Shown piece by piece: positions 34,264-42,846 of a stretch of DNA of 64,000 bases (the stretch's first letter is position 1; every line of letters begins with the position of its first letter). This DNA comes from Luedemannella flava (GTDB lineage Bacteria > Actinomycetota > Actinomycetes > Mycobacteriales > Micromonosporaceae). The notes below the pieces were generated by a model. That model was not told where the DNA came from. It made no database searches and saw only the letters and a program-made list of their open reading frames with translations. The stretch lies in contig NZ_BAAALT010000111.1 in assembly GCF_039528515.1 (NCBI RefSeq), forward strand, positions 1 through 64,000, written 5' to 3'. The position numbers were made by a program, and so were the translations under genes.

Positions 34264-35235
34264 CTAGCCCGCGGCCCAGCCCGCCGCGCGGACCGCGCCC
34301 ACGGGGACGCCGCCGCCGAGCAGCGGCACGGGCGCCACGTCCTCGAAGGCGCTCGCCGCCACGCCCAGCCGCCGCAGCGCCGCCGTCGCCACCGGCATCC
34401 GCGCCCGCTGCGCGCCATCGTCGATCTTGATGGCCACCGCGCCGACGCCCGGGACGGCCATGGCCAGCACGCCCTCGGCGCCGCCCTTCGACAGCAGCCC
34501 GGGCACGCCGCGCATGAGCCGGGCGTCCTCCGCGCCGGTCCCCGAGACGAGTTCCGGGTGCGCCCGCATGGCGTCGGCCACGGTCCGCTCGGCGGTGCCG
34601 GCCGGCGCCGACACGAGCCGCAGGAACGCCCCGGCCAGCGCGGTCAGCGACAGGGCCAGCACCGGGGCGCCGCAGCCGTCCACGCCCGTCGCCGCCGGCT
34701 CCTCGCCGGCCAACTCGGCGACCGTGTCCCGCAGCACCACCTGCAGCGGGTGACCCGGCGCCCGGTAGTCGTCCGTCGGCCAGCCGGCGACCAGGCAGGT
34801 CAGCAGCATGCCGGCGTGCTTGCCCGAGCAGTTCATGAACACGCGCTGCGGGCCGTCCCCGGCGCGCAGCACGTCCGCCCGGGCGTCCTCGCCCAGCGGC
34901 AGCTCCGGCGGGCAGCGCAGGTCGGTGAGCGGCGACAGCCCGCCGGTACGCAGCATGGCCCGGACCCGCTCGATGTGCCGGCCCTCGCCGAAGTGGCTAG
35001 CGGCGACCAGCGCGAGGTCGCCCGGATCGGTCAGCCGCAGGCCCGCCCGGAGCATGCCGACGGCCTGCATCGGCTTGTTGGACGAGCGCGGGAAGATCGC
35101 GCCGTGCGGGTCCCCGGCCGACGCGACGAGCACGCCGTCAGGACCGAGAACCGCCACGGAACCGAGGTGCCGACCCTCGGCGAAGCCCGACCGGACCACC
35201 TCGGCGAGCAGCTCACCACCGGAGTACACGGCCAC
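34264..35235 (-). CDS. Asparaginase (plant-type/type II-like family, Pfam Asparaginase_II)
   Basis: Predicted L-asparaginase of the bacterial family first described from Rhizobium, 323 residues. Typical segments: EVVRSGFAEGRHLGSVAVLG, IFPRSSNKPMQAV, ASHFGEGRHIERV, FMNCSGKHAGMLLTC, GVDGCGAPVLALSL and LLSKGGAEGVLAMAV. GTG start. Last gene of a minus-strand run after the Excalibur, DUF4236 and BKACE genes, 32 bp after the BKACE stop. Confidence 0.88.
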   Translation of the reverse strand: MAVYSGGELLAEVVRSGFAEGRHLGSVAVLGPDGVLVASAGDPHGAIFPRSSNKPMQAVGMLRAGLRLTDPGDLALVAASHFGEGRHIERVRAMLRTGGLSPLTDLRCPPELPLGEDARADVLRAGDGPQRVFMNCSGKHAGMLLTCLVAGWPTDDYRAPGHPLQVVLRDTVAELAGEEPAATGVDGCGAPVLALSLTALAGAFLRLVSAPAGTAERTVADAMRAHPELVSGTGAEDARLMRGVPGLLSKGGAEGVLAMAVPGVGAVAIKIDDGAQRARMPVATAALRRLGVAASAFEDVAPVPLLGGGVPVGAVRAAGWAAG

Positions 35236-35267
35236 GACGTTACCCCGTAAAGATCACCGGACGGGCC

Positions 35268-36104
35268 TCACCGCGCCGGCACGCCCAGCAGCTCCCGCGC
35301 CTGGTCAGGCGAAAGTGGCGGGCGCTGCGCGAGCCGCGCGAACCCGGCCGCGCGCGCCACGAGCTGCGCGTTGCTCTCGACCGGCTGGCCCTTGGCGTAC
35401 GTGACGGTGTCCTCCATGCCGACCCGCAGGTGCCCGCCGGCGCTCAGCGACGCGAGCAGCACGGGCAGTGTGGTCCGCCCGATGCCGGTGGCCGCGAAGG
35501 TCGTGCCGGCCGGCAGGTCGCGCACCGCGCTGGCGCACGCGACGAGCGCCTCGGTCGTGCCCGGCATCCCGCCCGGCACGCCCATGACGAAGTCGACGTG
35601 CACGTGCCCGCCGTACGGCAGCCCGTGCCTGTCGAGCAGCCGGGCCAGCGAGGTGAGCTGCCCCAGGTCGAAGATTTCGTACTCCGGCACGACGCCGGCG
35701 TCCCGCATCCGCTGGTGCAGCTCGACGATGAACGCGGGCCGGTTCATGAACACGTCGTCGCCGAAGTTGACCGTACCCATGGTCAGCGAGCCCATCTCCG
35801 GCTCCGCCTCCAGCACGCGCAGGCGATCCGACTCCGGGTCGGTGACCGCCCCGCCCGTGGACAGCTGCACGATCAGCCCGGTCTGCTCGCGCAGCGCGGT
35901 CACGGTGTCGCGCAGGAGCCCCGGGTCCAGGGTCGGCTTAGCGTCGGCGCCCCGGACGTGCACGTGGATGACCGCGGCCCCGACCGCCTCGCACTCCTTG
36001 GCGGTGGCCACCAGCTCATCCAACGTCACCGGCAGCGCCGGCACGTCCGCCTTCGCCACCTCCGCCCCCGTCGGAGCCACGGTGATCAGGGTCCCGGTAC
36101 TCAT
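35268..36104 (-). CDS. BKACE family beta-keto acid cleavage enzyme
   Basis: Zinc-dependent TIM-barrel enzyme that condenses a beta-keto acid with acetyl-CoA, 278 residues. ITVAPTGAE at the N-terminus, zinc ligands His47 and His49 in AVIHVHVRG, VQLSTGG, GTVNFGDDVF, PEYEIFDLGQL, HVHVDFVMGVPGGMPG and the late HLRVGMEDTV. The ATG at 36104 is used because upstream sequence is Arg/Trp-rich and not family-like. Substrate varies widely in this family, so the 3-keto-5-aminohexanoate name would be unsafe. Confidence 0.88.
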   Translation of the reverse strand: MSTGTLITVAPTGAEVAKADVPALPVTLDELVATAKECEAVGAAVIHVHVRGADAKPTLDPGLLRDTVTALREQTGLIVQLSTGGAVTDPESDRLRVLEAEPEMGSLTMGTVNFGDDVFMNRPAFIVELHQRMRDAGVVPEYEIFDLGQLTSLARLLDRHGLPYGGHVHVDFVMGVPGGMPGTTEALVACASAVRDLPAGTTFAATGIGRTTLPVLLASLSAGGHLRVGMEDTVTYAKGQPVESNAQLVARAAGFARLAQRPPLSPDQARELLGVPAR

Positions 36105-36129
36105 GCCGGCGATCGTCGCACGGGCTGAC

Positions 36130-37224
36130 CTACGGGTCAGCCGCCAGGTCGACCGCCGCCACCAGCGCCGCCAGTTCGGGGTGCGTCCCGAGGTCCAGCG
36201 GCGCCAGCTCTCGGGTGCGGCCACGCGGGTTCACGAGGACCTCGGTCGCCGCGTCGCGGACGATCGCGTGGGCGTCCGCCGTCTGCCAGTCGACCCGGTC
36301 GAGGTCGGCCCGGGCGAACCGCCCCGCCATCAGGCACTCGGTGCTCCGCGCTTCACTGGTACGGACGACGGCCACGCGCGCCGAGCGCAACGCCGGCGCG
36401 GTCGCGAACGCCTCCTTCACGGTCACCAGCACGTGACCGAAGACGAGGCCCTGATGCAGCGACGCCCGGTCGGTCGCGGAGAGCTTCCGCAGCGTCAACC
36501 GGCCGGTGGGGGTCGTATCCGGATAACGCTCGGGAACGAGGCCGGCACCAGGGGCGAGCACCACCAGCGACACCTCGTCGCCGTCGACGCCCACCGCCGC
36601 GGCGGGCGCCTCGTTGTCCGCGAAGACCCGCTCCAGCGCTTCGAGTACCGTGGGCGGGTCGTTGCGCAGCAGGTCGGCCCACCACCGGTTGAGGCTCTCC
36701 TGCCAGCGCGCCCGCTCCGCCGTGAGGTGAGCGATGCCCGCCGCCACCTCCCGGTCGGCCGCTGCCGCCGCCTGAACGTGCGCCGCCGACCGCGCGGCGA
36801 ACTGCCACGGCCGGATGCCGCGCAGCCGCTCGGCCAGGTGCCGGTCCAGGATCGCGGCCCGGTCGGGCGGGGCCGGCTCCGGCGCGACGGGCGCGACAGC
36901 GGCGGGGAACGGCTGTCGGTGCAGGTCGAACAGTGCCTGGAAGACGGCCGCGAGCTGGCGGGCCTCGGCCTCCTTCTGCTGGACCGCGTAGGCCCGCTGC
37001 GCGGCGGCCACCTGCCGTTGCTGGGCGGCGACGGACGAGCCGCCGCGACGCCCGCCGGTCAGCGGCGCGTAGTAGCTCACCGGCCCCACGCCCGTGGAGA
37101 ACGCGGCGCCGCGCGGTCCAACGTGCACCCGCGCCGCGCGCGGCCCGAAGCTGGCGCCGATCCCCCGGCTGGACGCCCGTACCCGCACGCCCGGCGCGAC
37201 CCGGAAACTGAACCCGAGTCCCAC
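36130..37224 (-). CDS. DUF4236 domain protein
   Basis: A 364-residue protein whose first 50 residues match the DUF4236 pattern: FSFRVAPGVRVRASSRGIGA, then SFGPRAARVHVGPRGAAFST. A helical, Ala/Glu-rich stretch follows (about 64-190), then a soluble alpha/beta region (VGVDGDEVSLVVLAPGAGLV, HGLVF-type segment, ARVAVVRTSEARSTECLMAG). No catalytic motif recognised. It starts 2 bp after the Excalibur gene and precedes BKACE by 25 bp. Confidence 0.75.
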   Translation of the reverse strand: MGLGFSFRVAPGVRVRASSRGIGASFGPRAARVHVGPRGAAFSTGVGPVSYYAPLTGGRRGGSSVAAQQRQVAAAQRAYAVQQKEAEARQLAAVFQALFDLHRQPFPAAVAPVAPEPAPPDRAAILDRHLAERLRGIRPWQFAARSAAHVQAAAAADREVAAGIAHLTAERARWQESLNRWWADLLRNDPPTVLEALERVFADNEAPAAAVGVDGDEVSLVVLAPGAGLVPERYPDTTPTGRLTLRKLSATDRASLHQGLVFGHVLVTVKEAFATAPALRSARVAVVRTSEARSTECLMAGRFARADLDRVDWQTADAHAIVRDAATEVLVNPRGRTRELAPLDLGTHPELAALVAAVDLAADP

Positions 37225-37226
37225 GG

Positions 37227-37766
37227 TCAGTCGCAGGCGATGCCGTCGCCGTCACGGTCGAGGTCGTAGACGTCATCGCCGATGACCCGCACCGGACCCT
37301 GGACGTACGACGGACCGTTTCCGCTGCCACCGGCGCAGTCAACGTCCACGGGATCGTTCGGCACGCACGGGCTGTAGTTGGGGTTGCAGTTGGCCGGCGC
37401 CGTCGTCTTCTTCGTTGTCGGCGAGGCCTTCGGCTTCGGGGACGCTTTCGTGGTGCGCGGCGCGGTCGTCTTCGGCGCCGTCGGCTTCGCGGGCGTCGTT
37501 GAGGCAGCCGCGGTGGTCACCGGCGCCGTGGTAGCCGGCGCGGACGTCCGCTCAGCGCCCAACGCGGCGGCCTTCGGCCTACTGTCAGTGGCCTGCCCGC
37601 TGTTATCGACCAGGCCCATGACACCGCCGATACCCAGGCACAGTACGCACAGGGCGGCCACTCCGCCGATGACGATGCCCGCGATCTTGGCGGACGACGG
37701 GCGCTTGACGGTCACGGGTGGGGGTGACTGGGGCGCGGTGGGATAGGGCGCGGGCGGCTGGGCCAT
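37227..37766 (-). CDS. Membrane-anchored Excalibur calcium-binding domain protein
   Basis: A 179-residue protein: Pro-rich N-terminus, one membrane helix (IAGIVIGGVAALCVLCLGIG, about 28-47), a long Thr/Pro/Ala/Lys-rich outer linker, and a C-terminal domain ending DVYDLDRDGDGIACD, the Excalibur calcium-binding motif. Cys residues in ANCNPNYSPC and VDCAGG likely form disulphides with the final Cys. The ATG at 37766 follows GGAGG with good spacing; the frame runs 12 codons further upstream. Confidence 0.88.
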   Translation of the reverse strand: MAQPPAPYPTAPQSPPPVTVKRPSSAKIAGIVIGGVAALCVLCLGIGGVMGLVDNSGQATDSRPKAAALGAERTSAPATTAPVTTAAASTTPAKPTAPKTTAPRTTKASPKPKASPTTKKTTAPANCNPNYSPCVPNDPVDVDCAGGSGNGPSYVQGPVRVIGDDVYDLDRDGDGIACD

Positions 37767-37888
37767 GACATGCCTCCGGGGGTGACAGAGGGGAACGGCC
37801 ACCCAAGCTACGAGGCAGGACAGGCCAATAACAGGCTTAAGCTTAGAATCTCACAAAGGGTACAGATCGAACGCGATCGCTGGACCGT

Positions 37889-38965
37889 TCAGGACCCGAA
37901 GGGCTCCGGGTCGATGGCGGCCGCCGAGTCGCCGACCTGGAGCCGCGCATCCGCGGCGACGTTCTGCTTGACCAGCGCGAGGGCGACCAGGCCCAGCTCG
38001 TGGTGGCGGACGGCGGTGCCGGTCACGCCGACGGGGCGGCCCTCGGCGGAGACGACCGGGGTCCCGGGGGCGGGCGGGGAGTCGGTGGTGATGCCGTCCA
38101 GGTGCAGCAGGACGAGACGGCGGGGCGGGCGGCCCAGGTTGTGCACCCGGGCGACCGTCTCCTGGCCCCGGTAGCAGCCCTTCTCCAGGTGCACGGCGGC
38201 GGCAAGCCAGCCGATCTCGGCGGGCAGCGTCTTGTGGTCGGTGTCGAACCCGAGCCGGGGCCGCCCCGCGGCGACGCGCAGCGCCTCGAACGCCCACAGC
38301 CCGGCGGGCGGCACGTCCAACGAAGACGTCAGCGACGACACCGAGGCACGCGGCACGATGAGATCCGCGCCGTACGGCATGCGGCGCGCGAAACCGCCGG
38401 CGGGCAGCGCCGCCGTGGCGTACTCGGAGGTGGATCGGGCCGGCACGGACCCGGCGGCGAACTTCGGGCCTGGCACCGCGACAACGTCTGGCGCGGCTAG
38501 CGGCCCGACACCGAGCGCGGACAGCACCCGCGTCGTGTCCGGCCCGACCAGGGACAGTATCGCCCAGTCGGCGGTGACGTCGGCGGGTTCTACCCGCATG
38601 AGGAAGCGCATGCGCGAAAGGAACTCGAGCAGCGCGGGCGCGCGGCCCGGCTCGGTGTCCAGCCAGGTGGTGGTGCCGTCGTCGAGGACGCCCGCGTGGT
38701 GCTCGACGTGCCCGTGCGGGGACAGGACGAGCAGCTCGGTGCCGGTCAGCGGGGCGAGCGCGGCGACGTGCTGGGTGGTGATGCTGTGCAGCCAGCCGAG
38801 CCGGTCCGGGCCGGTGACCGTGACGACGCCCCGGTTGCCCCGGTCGACGAGCCCGACGGACTCGGCGAGCAGGCGCTGTTCGCGCGCCGGGTCGCCGTAG
38901 TGGGCGGCGACACCCGCGTCGACGCTGGCGGGATCGAGGTCCTCCACAAGAACCGTCGTGATCAC
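37889..38965 (-). CDS. ygfZ: Folate-binding protein YgfZ
   Basis: Tetrahydrofolate-binding protein of the GcvT family that supports Fe-S cluster assembly and repair, 358 residues. The diagnostic KGCYRGQET motif is present (about 266-274) with LGFDTDHKTLPAEIGW before it. Coupled to the Fur-family gene by a 4-bp overlap (GTGA). Divergent pabC nearby completes an arrangement seen in mycobacteria. Confidence 0.93.
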   Translation of the reverse strand: MITTVLVEDLDPASVDAGVAAHYGDPAREQRLLAESVGLVDRGNRGVVTVTGPDRLGWLHSITTQHVAALAPLTGTELLVLSPHGHVEHHAGVLDDGTTTWLDTEPGRAPALLEFLSRMRFLMRVEPADVTADWAILSLVGPDTTRVLSALGVGPLAAPDVVAVPGPKFAAGSVPARSTSEYATAALPAGGFARRMPYGADLIVPRASVSSLTSSLDVPPAGLWAFEALRVAAGRPRLGFDTDHKTLPAEIGWLAAAVHLEKGCYRGQETVARVHNLGRPPRRLVLLHLDGITTDSPPAPGTPVVSAEGRPVGVTGTAVRHHELGLVALALVKQNVAADARLQVGDSAAAIDPEPFGS

Positions 38966-39387
38966 TGGTCGTCACCTCCGCAGGACGCGCACCGTCCGAA
39001 GAATGCCACGTGACCGACGTCGATCGCGAAGCCGCGCTCGGCGCGCAGCTGGTCGACGAGGGGCGCGAGCACCTCGGGCGCGATCTCCGTGACGCCCTCG
39101 CAGGACCGGCAGACGAGGTGGAGGTGCTGGTCAGGGCCGACGCCGTGGTAGGTGGGGGCGCCGTGGGTGAGGTGCGCGTGGGTGACGAGGCCGAGCTCCT
39201 CGAGCAGCTCCAGCGTCCGGTAGACCGTGGTGATGTTCACACCCGCGGCCGTCCTGGCGACCTCCGCGTGGATCTGGTCCGGGGTGGCGTGGCCGAGCGC
39301 GTACACCGCTTCGAGAACCAGCTGGCGCTGGGCGGTGAGGCGCAGGCCACGGGAGCGGAGCGTCTCGGCGAGCGTGGGCGACGGCAT
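38962..39387 (-). CDS. Fur-family transcriptional regulator
   Basis: Metal-responsive repressor of 141 residues. The winged helix (GLRLTAQRQLVLEAV, NITTVYRTLELLEELGLV) is followed by the metal-binding region HLHLVCRSC and a C-terminal CASC pair, which make a structural zinc site. Iron or zinc specificity (Fur or Zur) cannot be decided; position beside ygfZ would suit iron. On its strand a TAGGAT hexamer ends 6 bp before the ATG, suggesting a leaderless transcript. Confidence 0.9.
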   Translation of the reverse strand: MPSPTLAETLRSRGLRLTAQRQLVLEAVYALGHATPDQIHAEVARTAAGVNITTVYRTLELLEELGLVTHAHLTHGAPTYHGVGPDQHLHLVCRSCEGVTEIAPEVLAPLVDQLRAERGFAIDVGHVAFFGRCASCGGDDQ

Positions 39388-39427
39388 CTGTCGATCCTAT
39401 GTCGGGGCCGCCCTATGCTTGCGAATC

Positions 39428-40306
39428 GTGCTCGAACAAACGACCCTCGCCCCGCCCGCGGAGGTCCACGTCGTCGCCGTGCTCGGCGAGGGCGTGGTGG
39501 CCCCCGACGCCCCGATCCTGCGCGCCGACGATCTCGGCGCGCTGCGCGGCGACGGCATCTTCGAAACCCTTCACGTCCGGGCCGGCGCGCCGTGGTTGCT
39601 GGACGAGCACCTGGCCCGGATGGCCGGGTCGGCGGCCCGGCTGCAGCTGGCCCTGCCGCCCGAGGCCGAGCTGCGCGAGCTGGCGCGCCAGGCCGTCGCG
39701 GCCTGGCCGGCACAGCACGAGGGCACACTGCGCCTGATCTGCACGCGCGGCGCCGAGTCCGGCTCCGCGGTGACGGTCTTCGCCACGGTCGGGCCGGTGG
39801 CGGCGTCGATCCGGAAGGCCCGCCGCGAGGGCGTCGCCGTGCTCACGGCCACCCAGGGCTTCCCGGCGGACCTGCGCGGCAGCGCCCCCTGGCTGCTCGG
39901 CGGGGCCAAGACCCTGTCGTACGCCGTGAACATGGCGTGCCTGCGCTGGGCCACCGCGTCCGGCGCCGACGACGTGCTGTGGACCTCCACCGACGGGTAC
40001 GCCCTGGAGGCCCCCACGTCCACGCTGGTCTGGCTCGAGGGCGGCACCCTGTGGTCCGTCCCGGCCGAGGCGACCGGCATCCTGGCCGGCACCACGGCAC
40101 GCTGGCTGCTCGATCACGCCGGCGAGCTGGGCTGGGACGCCGCCGAGCGGCTGGTGACCCCGGCCGAGGTGATCGACTCGGACGGCGCCTGGCTGACCTC
40201 GTCGGTGCGGGGCGTCGCGGCCATCCGCACCCTCGACGGGACGCCGCTGAAGACGTCCCCGCAGGTCACGGACGATATCCGGAATGTTCTAGGGTTCCCG
40301 TCTTAA
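39428..40306 (+). CDS. pabC: Class IV aminotransferase, probable aminodeoxychorismate lyase
   Basis: PLP enzyme of the branched-chain aminotransferase/ADC lyase fold, 292 residues, likely releasing 4-aminobenzoate for folate. GDGIFETLHVRAG at the N-terminus, the PLP Lys in GGAKTLSYAVNM, then DDVLWTSTDGYALEAPTS and LVTPAEVIDSDGAWLTSSVR. Pairing with folate-dependent YgfZ supports PabC, but a branched-chain or D-amino-acid aminotransferase is possible. The frame extends upstream through fur; TATGCT ends 8 bp before the GTG at 39428, which fixes the start. Confidence 0.82.
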   Translation: MLEQTTLAPPAEVHVVAVLGEGVVAPDAPILRADDLGALRGDGIFETLHVRAGAPWLLDEHLARMAGSAARLQLALPPEAELRELARQAVAAWPAQHEGTLRLICTRGAESGSAVTVFATVGPVAASIRKARREGVAVLTATQGFPADLRGSAPWLLGGAKTLSYAVNMACLRWATASGADDVLWTSTDGYALEAPTSTLVWLEGGTLWSVPAEATGILAGTTARWLLDHAGELGWDAAERLVTPAEVIDSDGAWLTSSVRGVAAIRTLDGTPLKTSPQVTDDIRNVLGFPS

Positions 40307-40370
40307 TAGCTAAAGACCATTACGTCCGTTTATGCTGCCCTGAGGACGGGCCGCAGCGGAGGTGATGACG

Positions 40371-41273
40371 GTGACGTTCGCGGCGAGCATCGGCGACGAG
40401 CTGACCGACTTCTTCGGCGACGCAATCATGGTCGTTGTCAAAATGTTGATCTTCCTCGCCATCATGGCGGTCGGCTGGTTCGTGGCCCGCTGGCTCTACC
40501 GGTGGGCGAGCACCATGCTGACCCGGGTCGGCCTCGACCGCGCCGTGGACCGGGGCGGGCTACGCCGGGTCATGGGCGGCTGGAGCGCCAGCGACCTCAC
40601 TGCCAGGATCCTGCAGTACGCCCTGCTGCTCGTCACGCTGCAGCTCGCGCTCGGGGTGTTCGGCCAGAACCCGGTCACGGACCTGATCAACGACATCGTC
40701 GCCTGGCTGCCGCAGCTCTTCATCGCGATCCTCATCGTGGTGGTGGCCGCCGCCATCGCGGGCGCCGTGAAGGACGTGATCACCCGCGCCCTGCACGGGC
40801 TCAGCTACGGCCGGGCACTGGGCACGGCCGCCCAGGTCGGCATCATCGCGCTCGGCCTGATCGCGGCCCTCAACCAGGTCGGCATCGGCACCTCGGTGAC
40901 CATGCCCGTCCTCATCGCGGTGCTCGCGACCGTCGGCGGCATCCTCGTCGTGGGCGTGGGCGGCGGCATGATCAAGCCGATGCAGGGGCGCTGGGAGCGC
41001 ATGCTCACGCGGGCCGAGTCGGAGACCGCGACGGCCGGCGAGCAGGTGCGCACCAACCGGGCGGCCGAGGCGGACCGGATGCGCAAGCCCCCGGGCGGCT
41101 TCAGCCAGCCCGCCTACGGCGGCGGGAGCACCGTCTACGGCACGCCGAACGCCTACGGCGCCCAGGCCGCGAACAACATCCCGCCCGCGTACGGCGGCTC
41201 CGACCCGCACGACACGCAGATCATCCCCCCCGGCGCCCGCCCGCCCGGCACCCCGCCCCCGCAGGGCGGCTGA
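40371..41273 (+). CDS. Membrane protein with MscS-type conserved TM helices
   Basis: Membrane protein of about 300 residues with four or five hydrophobic segments (VVVKMLIFLAIMAVGWFVA, LQYALLLVTLQLALGVFG, LFIAILIVVVAAAIAGAVK, ALGTAAQVGIIALGLIAAL, LIAVLATVGGILVVGVGGGM) resembling the TM_helix repeats beside mechanosensitive channels, but without an MscS beta domain. A disordered Pro/Gly/Tyr tail follows. GGAGGTGAT at 40358-40366 is a near-perfect ribosome site, 4 bp before GTG 40371, so this start is preferred to the GTG at 40362 and ATG at 40365. Confidence 0.72.
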   Translation: MTFAASIGDELTDFFGDAIMVVVKMLIFLAIMAVGWFVARWLYRWASTMLTRVGLDRAVDRGGLRRVMGGWSASDLTARILQYALLLVTLQLALGVFGQNPVTDLINDIVAWLPQLFIAILIVVVAAAIAGAVKDVITRALHGLSYGRALGTAAQVGIIALGLIAALNQVGIGTSVTMPVLIAVLATVGGILVVGVGGGMIKPMQGRWERMLTRAESETATAGEQVRTNRAAEADRMRKPPGGFSQPAYGGGSTVYGTPNAYGAQAANNIPPAYGGSDPHDTQIIPPGARPPGTPPPQGG

Positions 41274-41894
41274 TCAGCCCGCGACGCGGGTCAGTCTCGC
41301 GGCCAGGTGGGACGTCAGCGGCTGGCCGACGGCCGCCATGTCCTGCGCGTACAGCAGGTCGCGGTCGACGATGCCGTAGATCCGCTTGCCGGCCGTGACC
41401 TCCTTGGCGGTCGACGTACGCACGACGGCGTCGGTGGCCATCTCGATCCGCACATTAGTGATCTTGCCGATGTGCAGCTCCATGATGCCGGTGGGGGTGC
41501 ACATCAGCGCCTCGAACTCGTCCGTGGCCCGACCGTTCTCCCCCATGATCGGACGCCACCAGCCGACCTCCCGGGCCGCCGGCCGGATCGGCGTGCCGTC
41601 CTCCGGCGACACGAGCCACGAGCGCGACTCGTAGCTCAGGAACGGCCGGCCGTCGTGACTGATCCGGATCTCCTGGGCGTACTCGAACGACTCGATCGTC
41701 GGGTACTCCCCCGCGCCGCGCCCGCGCCACACGCCGACGAACGGCAGCAACCCGAGCAGCGCCGGGTGCAGGTCCGGCCCCACCCGCAGGTCGTGCGTCT
41801 CCTCATAGGGGTACGCCTCCGGCACGGGTGCGTCCAGCCAAAGCGGACGGCCCCCTGCCATTTCCGAAGCGCCTTCGGCGCCTGACTCAGTCAC
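41274..41894 (-). CDS. Nitrobindin-like heme-binding beta-barrel protein (Rv0813c-like)
   Basis: Ten-stranded barrel protein related to fatty-acid-binding proteins, 206 residues. The GxWxGxG signature appears as GVWRGRGAGEYP, with FSYESRSW-like strands after it, and the C-terminal QPLTSHLAARL holds the His that binds heme in nitrobindins. These proteins handle nitric oxide or peroxynitrite. GTG 41894 is preceded by GAGAGGAAC; the upstream ATG at 41933 has no site. It overlaps the 3' end of the 44-residue gene. Confidence 0.85.
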   Translation of the reverse strand: MTESGAEGASEMAGGRPLWLDAPVPEAYPYEETHDLRVGPDLHPALLGLLPFVGVWRGRGAGEYPTIESFEYAQEIRISHDGRPFLSYESRSWLVSPEDGTPIRPAAREVGWWRPIMGENGRATDEFEALMCTPTGIMELHIGKITNVRIEMATDAVVRTSTAKEVTAGKRIYGIVDRDLLYAQDMAAVGQPLTSHLAARLTRVAG

Positions 41895-42021
41895 GCTGCT
41901 GTTCCTCTCGCCTCGGTCGCCGAGTCGTGTCATTGACGCGTTTGGCCAGGTAGACCAGCGCGCCGGCGAGCCCGCCGAAACCCGCCACCAGCAGGCTGAC
42001 GAACCCGATCTCGGTCACCAC
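41887..42021 (-). CDS. 44-residue single-span membrane protein
   Basis: A short frame with actinobacterial codon use: a short polar start (VTEI), one hydrophobic span (GFVSLLVAGFGGLAGALVYL) and a basic tail (AKRVNDTTRRPRREEQQRD). A TAGGAT hexamer ends 7 bp before the GTG at 42021. Its stop overlaps the start of the nitrobindin gene by 8 bp, suggesting translational coupling. No family recognised; alternative start GTG 42018. Confidence 0.6.
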   Translation of the reverse strand: MVTEIGFVSLLVAGFGGLAGALVYLAKRVNDTTRRPRREEQQRD

Positions 42022-42028
42022 GTCGCAA

Positions 42029-42038
42029 ATCCTATGCT
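42029..42038. promoter_or_regulatory. Overlapping divergent -10 boxes
   Basis: TAGGAT on the minus strand (42029-42034) and TATGCT on the plus strand (42033-42038) share two bases. They lie 7 and 6 bp before the starts of the small membrane gene and of dsrE. Only one polymerase could occupy the site at a time. Confidence 0.5.
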
Positions 42039-42044
42039 CGCCGT

Positions 42045-42407
42045 ATGGCCCGCACACTCATCGTCAAGGCGACCGCCGGCGAGGACTCGCCGGAACGCTG
42101 CTCACAGGCCTTCACCGTGGCCGCCACGGCGATCTCCGCCGGGGCGACCGTCTCCCTGTGGCTCACCGGGGAGTCGGCCTGGCTCGCCGTCCCCGGCCGC
42201 GCGGAGAAGTTCGACCTCCCGCACTCCGCCCCCCTGTCCGACCTGCTCGGCATCCTGCTCTCCGCCGGCACCGTGACCGTGTGCACCCAGTGCGCGGCCC
42301 GTCGCGGCCTCACGCAGGATCAACTTCTGCCGGGGGTACGCATCGCCGGGGCGGCCGTCTTCGTCGAGGAGTGCCTGGCCGACGGCGCGCAGGCGCTGGT
42401 GTACTAG
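42045..42407 (+). CDS. DsrE family protein
   Basis: Small alpha/beta protein (120 residues) of the DsrE/DsrF-like sulphur-relay fold. Strands and loops such as TLIVKATAGEDSPERCSQAF, VSLWLTGESAWLAV and VTVCTQCAARRGLT are visible; CTQC and CSQ hold the candidate thiol carriers. TATGCT ends 6 bp before the ATG. Partner proteins are not obvious nearby, though sulphur genes follow at 45-47 kb. Confidence 0.82.
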   Translation: MARTLIVKATAGEDSPERCSQAFTVAATAISAGATVSLWLTGESAWLAVPGRAEKFDLPHSAPLSDLLGILLSAGTVTVCTQCAARRGLTQDQLLPGVRIAGAAVFVEECLADGAQALVY

Positions 42408-42450
42408 GTCCGGTTGCGGCCGCTCGCGGGGTCCTGGACGATCTACCGCC

Positions 42451-42846
42451 GTGAACGAATTGTCCTCTCAACCGCTCCCGCAGCGCACGCGGCCGGGCGC
42501 CGTTCTGGCCGCGACGATCCTGCTCGTCATCTCGGGCGTGCTCGGCCTGGTCGGCATCACGCTGCTCACGTTCCTCCTGGAGGACACGTCGCCGGCCGAC
42601 CTTGTGCTGCTGCTCGTGGTGCCGGGCGTCGCCTCGGTCGCCAACCTGATCCTCGCGGTGCTGCTGTTCCGTGGGGTGTCCTGGGCGCGCATCACACTCA
42701 TCGTGTTGATCATCGCGAACATCGTGCTCACGATCATCTCGGCGTTGGTCGACCCGAGCGGGATCTGCCTGTCGCTCGTGTTCAACATCGTCCTGCTCGT
42801 CCTGCTGTTCCGCGAGGACGTCAAGGACTGGTGCTACCCCTACTGA
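42451..42846 (+). CDS. Four-helix membrane protein, unknown
   Basis: A 131-residue protein with four hydrophobic segments (AVLAATILLVISGVLGLVGI, LVLLLVVPGVASVANLILAV, ITLIVLIIANIVLTIISALV, LSLVFNIVLLVLLF). GTG start. No family recognised. Overlaps convergent multicopper oxidase by 7 bp. Confidence 0.65.
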   Translation: MNELSSQPLPQRTRPGAVLAATILLVISGVLGLVGITLLTFLLEDTSPADLVLLLVVPGVASVANLILAVLLFRGVSWARITLIVLIIANIVLTIISALVDPSGICLSLVFNIVLLVLLFREDVKDWCYPY

